64,000 bases of DNA. Origin: Tepidicaulis marinus. GTDB taxonomy: Bacteria > Pseudomonadota > Alphaproteobacteria > Parvibaculales > Parvibaculaceae. The position numbers were made by a program, and so were the translations under genes. The stretch is from positions 310,001 through 374,000 of the forward strand of contig NZ_BBIO01000001.1 of the NCBI RefSeq assembly GCF_000739695.1. The letters run 5' to 3'. Shown one piece after another: positions 57,899-64,000 of this stretch. Positions within the stretch are counted from its first letter, which is position 1, and each line of letters begins with the position of its first letter. The notes beneath the pieces were generated by a model that was given only the letters and a program-made list of their open reading frames with translations, made no database searches and was not told the origin of the DNA.

Positions 57899-58566
57899 TA
57901 GGCCGCCCCCCTAAGCGACTGATTCTCCAATAAAGGAGAACTTGTATCACCGCGCAGCCGTTTTTCAAGGAAGTGCAGGAGTTCACCAATCTCGCCCGTC
58001 GATTTCGACTTTTCCGAGAGTTCCATCACCGTACGTCCGTCGATCATGCTGGAGGCAAAATCGACGCGCTGATGCACGACGGAAGGCGCAACCGCGCCAT
58101 GATGGGAAAGGGCGATGGCCGCTTCCGTGGTGATGCGGGCGCGCGGCGAGGCGCCGTTGAGCACGAAGGCGAGCGGCTTCGACAATTTCTCGCAGAGCTG
58201 CACCGTTGCCCCGGCGGCGCGCAGATCGTGCGGGCTCGGGCGGGTGGGAATGACCACGAGGTCGGAAAGGGAAATCACATGCTGAATGGTGGAGGTGATG
58301 GCGGGGGGCGTGTCGATGACGACGAGCTTCACGCCGCCTTCTTTCAGCCGGGCAAGGTCCGCTTCCAGACCCGCCTCGCTTGCCCGCGCGAAAAACGGCT
58401 CTTCGGCCTGACGCACGTTCCACCATTGAGAAAGAGAGCCCTGAGGGTCGGTATCCATCAACGCAACGGGGCCGAGACCCTGCCGCTGCGCTTCGACCGC
58501 CACATGCCCGGCAAGTGTTGTCTTGCCCGAGCCGCCCTTCTGGGACGCGAACGCGATCACATGCAT
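57898..58566 (-). CDS. ParA-family ATPase (orphan)
   Basis: 222 residues. It has the deviant Walker A FASQKGGSGKTTLAGHVA, Walker A' ALMDTDPQGSL and Walker B LVVIDTPPAI. No parB gene is near, so it is not a plain chromosome-partition ParA; position-determining orphans of this size place other cargo. It is coupled to the SPOR gene by a one-base overlap, which suggests polar or septal positioning. The ATG at 58566 has AAGGATATGGCGTC. The 251 bases between it and bioA hold no gene. Confidence 0.88.
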   Translation of the reverse strand: MHVIAFASQKGGSGKTTLAGHVAVEAQRQGLGPVALMDTDPQGSLSQWWNVRQAEEPFFARASEAGLEADLARLKEGGVKLVVIDTPPAITSTIQHVISLSDLVVIPTRPSPHDLRAAGATVQLCEKLSKPLAFVLNGASPRARITTEAAIALSHHGAVAPSVVHQRVDFASSMIDGRTVMELSEKSKSTGEIGELLHFLEKRLRGDTSSPLLENQSLRGAA

Positions 58567-58800
58567 GACGCCATATCCTTGCATCGATAGGGGGAGATCT
58601 CTGATTAGCCCCAAAGCGCCGGTCTGCAAAACGCCCCCACCGTTTTGCGCTCAAGCTTCAATGAGCTGAGAAAGGCGGCGAATCACCAGCCGCGGTCAGA
58701 TTAACTTTTGGCCAGACCCTTCACAACATCTAGCTAACCATTTTCGTGATCACGCGAGATACCGTGTTTCGGCAGCACCACTATCTTTGTATCTAGGCGT

Positions 58801-58823
58801 AAAAACTGCTGACTTTGTCAGCG
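58801..58823 (-). terminator. bioB-bioA terminator overlapping the bioA stop
   Basis: On the minus strand GCTGAC-aaa-GTCAGC is followed by AGTTTTT. The stem starts inside the bioA stop codon region (58818-58820), so the terminator partly overlaps the coding end. Confidence 0.8.
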
Positions 58824-60125
58824 TGTTGCCCATTCGCGCGTCACTTTGAGCATCGCGCCCGTCAGCCGGGAGAGGTCTTCCTTGCCGGTGACGAGCGGCG
58901 GGGTGATGTAGATGATGTTGCGGAAGGGACGGATCCAGACACCCTCTTCCACGAAACGCTGTTTGAACCAGTTCACATCGTCGAGCTTATCGACTTCGAT
59001 GACGCCGAGGGCGCCCAGGACGCGCACGTCCCTCACGCGGGAAATCTCCCGCGCCGGGGCAAGCTCTTCTTCCATCTGGGCGGCGATGGCGCGGGCCTGC
59101 TCAAGGCGCGGCTCTTCCTCGAAAAGCTCGAGCGAGGCGAGGGCGGCGGCGCAGGCAAGCGGATTGCCCGTATATGTCGGCCCGTGCATCAGCGCCTTGT
59201 CGGGGTCCTCCCCTAAAAACGCCTCGAAAACATGCTTGCGCGCCGTGGTGGAGGCAAGGGCGAGCGTGCCGCCCGTCAGCGCTTTGGAGAGTGTCATGAT
59301 GTCGGGCACGATGCCGGCCTGCTCGCAGGCGAAAAGCGTGCCCGTGCGCCCGAAGCCGGTGAAAATTTCATCGACGATAAGAAGAATGTCATGGGCATCG
59401 CAAAGCGCGCGCAGCTTGGCAAGGACGGCAGGCTCGTGAAACACCATGCCGCCCGCGCCCTGCACCAAGGGCTCGGTGACGATCGCCGCCGTTTCATGTG
59501 CGTGTTCGGCAATGAAGGCCTCGAGCGCGGCTTCCTTTTCCCTATCGGCCGGCAGGTCGGCCAGCAATTGCTGCGGGATCGCGCCTTTGAAAAGCGTGTG
59601 CATGCCTTCTTCCGGATCGCAGACCGACATGGTGCCGATCGTGTCGCCGTGATAGCCGCCGCGGAAACTGATGAAGCGGGTTTTGCCGTGCTTGCCCTGA
59701 TTGAGCCAATACTGCACGGCCATCTTCATGGCGATTTCGACGGAGACGGAGCCGGATTCGGAGAAGAACGTATGCGCGAGATCGCCCGGTGTGACATCCG
59801 CCAGGCGTTTGGCGAGACGCATGGCCGGTTCATGGGCAAAGCCGCCCAGCATGATATGCGGCATGGCATCGAGCTGTCGGGAGACCGCCTCGCGGATGCG
59901 CGGATGGTTATAGCCATGCGCCGCCGTCCACCAGGAGGAAATGCCGTCGATAAGCTCGCGCCCGTCGGCCAGCGTGATGCGCACGCCTTCGGTTTTGACC
60001 GCCGGCAGCGTCATCGGCGTCGTCTGCATCTGGCTATAAGGCAGCCAGAGATGCGCCGCCCCTTCCAAAAGCCAATCAGGAGGGGACGGGAAAAGCGGAT
60101 TGAGAGGCGGTATACGCGCAGTCAT
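58818..60125 (-). CDS. bioA: Adenosylmethionine-8-amino-7-oxononanoate aminotransferase
   Basis: 435 residues from the ATG at 60125 (MTARIPPLNPL). The class III aminotransferase pattern is clear: ISSWWTAAHGYNHPRI, LIVDEIFTGFGRTG and the PLP Lys in MTLSKALTGGTLALAST, with GPTYTGNPLACAAAL near the end. It makes DAPA from KAPA using SAM in biotin synthesis. Fifty-one upstream in-frame codons were rejected as lying over bioB. It follows bioB by eight bases. Confidence 0.96.
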   Translation of the reverse strand: MTARIPPLNPLFPSPPDWLLEGAAHLWLPYSQMQTTPMTLPAVKTEGVRITLADGRELIDGISSWWTAAHGYNHPRIREAVSRQLDAMPHIMLGGFAHEPAMRLAKRLADVTPGDLAHTFFSESGSVSVEIAMKMAVQYWLNQGKHGKTRFISFRGGYHGDTIGTMSVCDPEEGMHTLFKGAIPQQLLADLPADREKEAALEAFIAEHAHETAAIVTEPLVQGAGGMVFHEPAVLAKLRALCDAHDILLIVDEIFTGFGRTGTLFACEQAGIVPDIMTLSKALTGGTLALASTTARKHVFEAFLGEDPDKALMHGPTYTGNPLACAAALASLELFEEEPRLEQARAIAAQMEEELAPAREISRVRDVRVLGALGVIEVDKLDDVNWFKQRFVEEGVWIRPFRNIIYITPPLVTGKEDLSRLTGAMLKVTREWATR

Positions 60126-60133
60126 GAGCCCGC

Positions 60134-61183
60134 TTAGACTTCGGAGGGGCAGCGATGGGCGGGCATGGGCTTCAGGCCCAGCTTCTCGAACATCGCATCG
60201 TCTTTTTCCTTTGCCGGGTTCTTCGTCGTCAAAAGCTGCTCGCCGATGAAGATCGAGTTCGCCCCGGCAAGGAAGCAAAGCGCCTGGGTTTCCTCGGACA
60301 TGTTTTCACGGCCCGCGGAAAGGCGCACGACGGATTTCGGCATCATGATGCGGGCAGCGGCAATGGTGCGCACGAAATCGATGGGATCGATCTGTTTGCT
60401 CTCGCCGAGCGGCGTGCCTTTTACCTGCATCAGCATGTTGATCGGCACGCTTTGGGGATGCGGTGTCAGGTTGGCAAGCGTTTGCAGCATACCGGCGTGA
60501 TCGGACTGGCTTTCGCCCATGCCCAGAATGCCGCCGGAGCACACATTCATACCCGCTTCCTGCACGCGTTGAATGGTGTCGAGACGGTCCTGATAGGTCC
60601 GTGTCGTGACGATCTCTTTATAATACTCTTCGGACGTGTCGATATTGTGGTTGTAATAATCGAGCCCGGCTTCCTTCAGACGGATCGTCTGTTCTGGCGA
60701 GAGCATGCCGAGTGTCATGCAGGTTTCCATGCCCATTTCGCGCACGCCCTTGATCATGGCGACGATGGCTTCCATGTCGCGGTCTTTCGGGTTGCGCCAG
60801 GCAGCGCCCATGCAATAGCGCGAGGCGCCCGCTTCCTTGGCGCGGCGCGCGCCTTCCAGCACTTTTTGCACTTCCATGAGTTTCGAAGCGCTCAGCCCCG
60901 TGTCGAACTTGGCGCTCTGGTTGCAGTAGCCGCAATCTTCCGGGCAGCCGCCCGTCTTGATGGAAAGCAGCGTGCTCTTTTGCACTTCGTTCGGGTCGAA
61001 CCATTTGCGGTGCACGGTCTGCGCCTGGAAAATCAGATCGTTGAAGGGCAGGGCGAGCAGCGCTTCGACCTCCTCGCGCGTCCAGTCATGACGCAGACCG
61101 TCATCAGCCTCTGCCGTTTTCCCGGCAAGATCGTTTGCGGGCTGGGCGGATGGCTCTTTGTGAGCGGGCATGGTCATGGTCAT
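60134..61183 (-). CDS. bioB: Biotin synthase
   Basis: 349 residues. The radical-SAM Cx3Cx2C is [13 protein letters not shown] (Cys80, 84, 87), and the remaining BioB features include [26 protein letters not shown] and the C-terminal [13 protein letters not shown]. It inserts sulfur into dethiobiotin. GAGGGAGTCC precedes the ATG at 61183; nearby in-frame ATGs at 61177 and 61171 are alternatives. It is the first gene of the bioB-bioA pair. Confidence 0.97.
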   Translation of the reverse strand: MTMTMPAHKEPSAQPANDLAGKTAEADDGLRHDWTREEVEALLALPFNDLIFQAQTVHRKWFDPNEVQKSTLLSIKTGGCPEDCGYCNQSAKFDTGLSASKLMEVQKVLEGARRAKEAGASRYCMGAAWRNPKDRDMEAIVAMIKGVREMGMETCMTLGMLSPEQTIRLKEAGLDYYNHNIDTSEEYYKEIVTTRTYQDRLDTIQRVQEAGMNVCSGGILGMGESQSDHAGMLQTLANLTPHPQSVPINMLMQVKGTPLGESKQIDPIDFVRTIAAARIMMPKSVVRLSAGRENMSEETQALCFLAGANSIFIGEQLLTTKNPAKEKDDAMFEKLGLKPMPAHRCPSEV

Positions 61184-61478
61184 GAGCGGACTCCCTCAAG
61201 ATCGCGGCCTTTTTTGACTTCTTGTCCGGCGGCCGCTTGGCGGGCTGAATTACGGGGCCGAGCATAGGCGGCTTGCCGGGGAATGCAAGGCGGATCAAGG
61301 GATTATGGCCGGGCCAATAGCAAGGCACTCGGTCAGGTTTCAAGTCCTTGGGCCCGCGCTTTGCGATTGACACCGGCCCCCCGCCCGGCCCAGTTTCCCG
61401 CATCCGGCCCGGCCCTGGCTCACGCCTGTGTTTCAGGGGCACCGGAGCGAATGTCCCCAGGAAAAATGGGAGAATGAG

Positions 61479-62663
61479 ATGGCTTCCCCGGCGACGTCCC
61501 GTTCCCTCGACCGCTTTGCGCAAGGGAAACTTGAGGATCTGGAAGCGCGCAGCCTGCGCCGCCGCCTGATCGAGACGGACCGTTATGGCCCGGCTCTGGC
61601 GCGCCGCGCCGGGCGCGAGCTCATCTCCTTTTGCTGCAACGACTATCTCAATCTCTCGCACCGTAAGGAAGTGAAGGAAGCGGCCCGCGCGGCGCTGGAG
61701 CGCTATGGGGCAGGCTCGGGGGCCTCCCGGCTCGTCACCGGCAATCATCCGCTTTTCCGCACGCTCGAAAAACGTCTCGCCCGGCTGAAAGAGACAGATG
61801 ACTGCGTGATTTTCGGCTCGGGGTATCTGGCCAATCTCGGTATCGTGCCGGCTTTGGCGCGCGAGGGCGATCTTGTTCTGGCGGACGAGCTTTCCCATGC
61901 CTGCCTGCTTTCCGGCACGAAGCTTTCCGGCGCCGAAACGCGCATCTTCCGGCACAATGATCTGGACCATTTGAAAACCCTGCTGGAAGAAGAACGGGCA
62001 AAGCACCGCCATTGCCTGATCCTGACCGACGGGGTGTTTTCCATGGACGGGGATTTGGCGCCCGTCGAAGAAATGGGGGAGCTGGCACGTGCCCATGATG
62101 CCTGGCTGATGAGCGATGATGCCCATGGCATCGGCGTGCTAGCGGGCGGCAAGGGCTCGAGCTTCATCGGCGGCAGAAAAGCCGATGTGCCGCTGCAAAT
62201 GGGCACGCTTTCCAAAGCCATCGGCTCTTACGGCGGGTATCTGTGCGCCAGTCAGCCGGTGGTGGATTTCATCCGCACCCGCGCCCGCACGCTGATTTAT
62301 TCGACGGGCCTGCCGCCTGCTTCCGTTGCCGCCTCCATTGCCGCGCTCGATCTGATCGAGGCCGATCCGGCGTTCGCCGCGCTGCCCGTGAAAAAAGCCA
62401 AAGCCTTTACCCGCGCGCTCAATCTGCCGGAAGCGGAAAGCCCCATCGTGCCGATCCTGATGGGCGATCCGGATAAAACGCTCGCCGCTTCCGCGCTTCT
62501 GGAAGAAGAAGGCTTTCTCGTCACCGCCATCCGCCCGCCCACCGTGCCGGAGGGAACGGCGCGGCTGCGCTTTACTTTCACCGCCGAGCATGAAGATAAA
62601 GACATCGAGCGGCTCACCGCCATTATCCGCGACAAGATCCTCATCGATAGGGCAGCAGAATGA
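61479..62663 (+). CDS. bioF: 8-amino-7-oxononanoate synthase
   Basis: 394 residues from the ATG at 61479, with GGGAGAATGAG ahead. It is a PLP-dependent alpha-oxoamine synthase: LISFCCNDYLNLSHRKE, GSGASRLVTGNHPLF, WLMSDDAHGIGVLA and the PLP Lys in MGTLSKAIGSYGGYLCAS. It condenses pimeloyl-ACP/CoA with alanine. The upstream divergent gap (61184-61478) with bioB shows a TTGACA at 61367-61372 with no good -10. I saw no BioR-type TTATnTATAA site in it. Confidence 0.96.
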   Translation: MASPATSRSLDRFAQGKLEDLEARSLRRRLIETDRYGPALARRAGRELISFCCNDYLNLSHRKEVKEAARAALERYGAGSGASRLVTGNHPLFRTLEKRLARLKETDDCVIFGSGYLANLGIVPALAREGDLVLADELSHACLLSGTKLSGAETRIFRHNDLDHLKTLLEEERAKHRHCLILTDGVFSMDGDLAPVEEMGELARAHDAWLMSDDAHGIGVLAGGKGSSFIGGRKADVPLQMGTLSKAIGSYGGYLCASQPVVDFIRTRARTLIYSTGLPPASVAASIAALDLIEADPAFAALPVKKAKAFTRALNLPEAESPIVPILMGDPDKTLAASALLEEEGFLVTAIRPPTVPEGTARLRFTFTAEHEDKDIERLTAIIRDKILIDRAAE

Positions 62664-63337
62664 GTGTGTTTTTCGTCACCTCCTCGGGAACGGAAATCGG
62701 CAAGACCTTCGTTTCCTCTCACATCGTGCGCCAGCTCAAAGCGCGCGGCGACAAGGTGCTGGCATTGAAGCCCGTTCTCAGCGGCATTACGCCGGAGACG
62801 GTTGCAGGCAGCGATACGGCCTTGCTGCTCGAGGCGATGGGGCGCGAGGTGACGGACGAAAATTTCGAGGCGATCACGCCCTGGCATTTCAAGGAAGCCA
62901 TGTCGCCCGATATGGCGGCGGCGCGCGAGGGGCGCTCCGTGCCTTTCCGCTCGCTCGTTTCTTTTTGCGGGGAAGCGGCGCGGGCCAACCACGATCATCT
63001 TCTCATCGAAGGGGTGGGCGGGCTCATGGTGCCGCTCGATGAAACTCACTTGGTGCTCGACTGGATGAAAGCACTGACGCGCGAGACGGCGCTGACGCCC
63101 ATTCTCGTCGTGGGTTCTTATCTTGGAACGGTGAGCCATACGCTCACGGCACTGAAAGTGATGAAGGAAGAGGGCCTTGCGCCCGGCGCCATCATTGTCA
63201 GCCAATCGGAAGAAGCGCCGGTGCCTTTGGAAGAAACCTGCGCGGTGATCGGCCGCTTTGCCGGGGGCGTGCCTATCGTGCCGCTACCCCGTCTTGCCCG
63301 CGGCGAAGAGGCGCCCGATCTTCTTTTCTGGCATTGA
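62660..63337 (+). CDS. bioD: ATP-dependent dethiobiotin synthetase
   Basis: 225 residues. The P-loop is FFVTSSGTEIGKTFVSS (about 4-20), ahead of the substrate Lys in VLALKPVLSGI. LLIEGVGGLMVPLDE is the other conserved block. It closes the ureido ring of dethiobiotin from DAPA, CO2 and ATP. The start overlaps the bioF stop by four bases. With bioF it completes a four-gene biotin set with bioA and bioB. Confidence 0.96.
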   Translation: MSVFFVTSSGTEIGKTFVSSHIVRQLKARGDKVLALKPVLSGITPETVAGSDTALLLEAMGREVTDENFEAITPWHFKEAMSPDMAAAREGRSVPFRSLVSFCGEAARANHDHLLIEGVGGLMVPLDETHLVLDWMKALTRETALTPILVVGSYLGTVSHTLTALKVMKEEGLAPGAIIVSQSEEAPVPLEETCAVIGRFAGGVPIVPLPRLARGEEAPDLLFWH

Positions 63338-63360
63338 GCGCCGGTTTCCCCGGCCCGGCT

Positions 63361-63537
63361 TCAGCCTTTCGGGCCGAACAGGAACCAAGCGAGCACACCG
63401 ATCACCGGGAAGATGATGATGGCGACGATCCAGAGCACTTTCGCGCCCGTATCGGCGCCGCTTTGGACGGTTTTCACGATCGCATAAACATCCGCGATCA
63501 ACAGTAAAAGCCCGAAAAGGCCGCTGACTTCCATCAT
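63361..63537 (-). CDS. PLDc_N-domain small membrane protein
   Basis: 58 residues starting at the ATG at 63537 (MMEVSG), with GGGAGAATGCG upstream. Two TM helices (LFGLLLLIADVYAIVKTV; VLWIVAIIIFPVIGVLAWFLF) end in the FGPKG that marks the PLDc N-terminal domain family. These short proteins resemble the N-terminus of cardiolipin synthase, but no catalytic HKD motif is present. Function unknown. It converges with bioD. Confidence 0.75.
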   Translation of the reverse strand: MMEVSGLFGLLLLIADVYAIVKTVQSGADTGAKVLWIVAIIIFPVIGVLAWFLFGPKG

Positions 63538-63638
63538 CGCATTCTCCCGTGATGCTAAGGCTTGGCTGCCAGCATAGGCGGCGCCGGTTCTCAAACCAAC
63601 GACAAAGGATAGAATTTGTTTCGCGTAAAGGCGCGCGC

Positions 63639-64000
63639 CTAGAGCAGGGACGAGGTGAGCGCGCCTTCATGGATGAGCAGCCATTCCTTGGTTGGCAGCC
63701 CGCCGCCAAAGCCGGTCAGCGCGCCGTTCGAGCCGATGACGCGGTGGCAGGGAATGATGACGGGAATGGGGTTCTGCCCATTGGCAAGACCAACGGCGCG
63801 CACCGCTTTGGGATTACCGATCTTCTCGGCAATGTCCTTATAGCTCCAGGTGACGCCGTAAGGAATGGTCAGGAGCGCCCGCCAGACCGATTGCTGAAAA
63901 GGCGTGCCGCGCGGGGCAAGCGTGAGGCCGGAAAACTCTTTGCGCGTGCCCGCGAAAAATTCCTGTAAGGCTTTCTCCGCCGCCTCGATATGGGCGCGCG
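63639..64000 (-). CDS. ogt: Methylated-DNA--protein-cysteine methyltransferase, C-terminal part
   Basis: The right edge of the window cuts the 5' end. The visible 120 residues include the helix ALQEFFAGTRKEFSG, RGTPFQQSVWRALLTIPYG, SYKDIAEKIGNPKAVRAVG and the active-site VIIPCHRVIGSNGALTGFGGG with the acceptor Cys in PCHRV. It removes alkyl groups from O6-methylguanine, one transfer per molecule. The stop is TAG at 63641-63639. Whether it is Ogt or an Ada-type fusion cannot be seen. Confidence 0.93.
   Translation of the reverse strand, partial: RAHIEAAEKALQEFFAGTRKEFSGLTLAPRGTPFQQSVWRALLTIPYGVTWSYKDIAEKIGNPKAVRAVGLANGQNPIPVIIPCHRVIGSNGALTGFGGGLPTKEWLLIHEGALTSSLL

Overview
The window is a contiguous stretch of alphaproteobacterial chromosome, GC-rich, densely packed, with no tRNA, rRNA, insertion sequence, prophage or CRISPR array that I can see. 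The fabB-fabA-irr neighbourhood, the order ubiB-ubiE / mutM-echA-rpsT-(rhodanese)-dnaA-dnaN-recF-gyrB, a RegB/RegA (ActS/ActR) redox pair, MmcB, and an intracellular PhaZ depolymerase all fit the Hyphomicrobiales and relatives. A Parvibaculum-like genome is a guess from overall gene content, not a demonstrated assignment.

Layout. 1-4.2 kb: 5' end of fabB, fabA, the iron regulator irr, then rubrerythrin, a cysteine-rich Fe-S/CCG protein and a DUF3501 protein, with clear promoter and operator sites. 4.3-14.6 kb: reductases, an SH3 protein, a D-2-hydroxyacid dehydrogenase, a MoeB/ThiF-type E1-like enzyme, PhoD phosphatase, a GST-kappa-like isomerase, an atypical SDR, and the minus-strand run coaBC-dut-rrf2-cysK. 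14.8-17.5 kb: an MBOAT acyltransferase plus an SGNH-like partner. 17.5-30.5 kb: ubiquinone genes and the replication/repair block around dnaA. 30.6-38.9 kb: pirin, a small-molecule kinase, a chemoreceptor, a PBP1A with a histone-H1-like tail, a YgjP-like metalloprotease and a VOC protein. 38.9-46.7 kb: phaZ, SCO1/SenC, ankyrin protein, metallo-beta-lactamase protein, regB/regA, mmcB and a second kinase. 46.8-53.3 kb: a diiron ferritin-like protein divergent from an RND/MMPL exporter, then TerB and catalase. 53.4-58.6 kb: a subtilisin autotransporter, a HAD hydrolase and a translationally coupled ParA-SPOR pair. 58.8-64 kb: biotin genes bioB-bioA and bioF-bioD, a PLDc_N membrane protein and the 3' end of ogt.

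How the genes connect. The most coherent theme is iron, peroxide and redox control. irr sits beside a rubrerythrin cassette whose promoter carries a motif matching the Irr iron control element. The distant catalase promoter has a closely similar motif at nearly the same place relative to its -35 box. RegB/RegA, a SCO1 protein, and an FNR/FixK-type palindrome upstream of terB add oxygen and redox inputs. A family of inverted repeats of the form GTGGACCCCGG...CCGGGGTGACA, mostly in head-to-head pairs, fills several intergenic gaps. No DnaA-box cluster was found near dnaA, so this is not evidently the replication origin.
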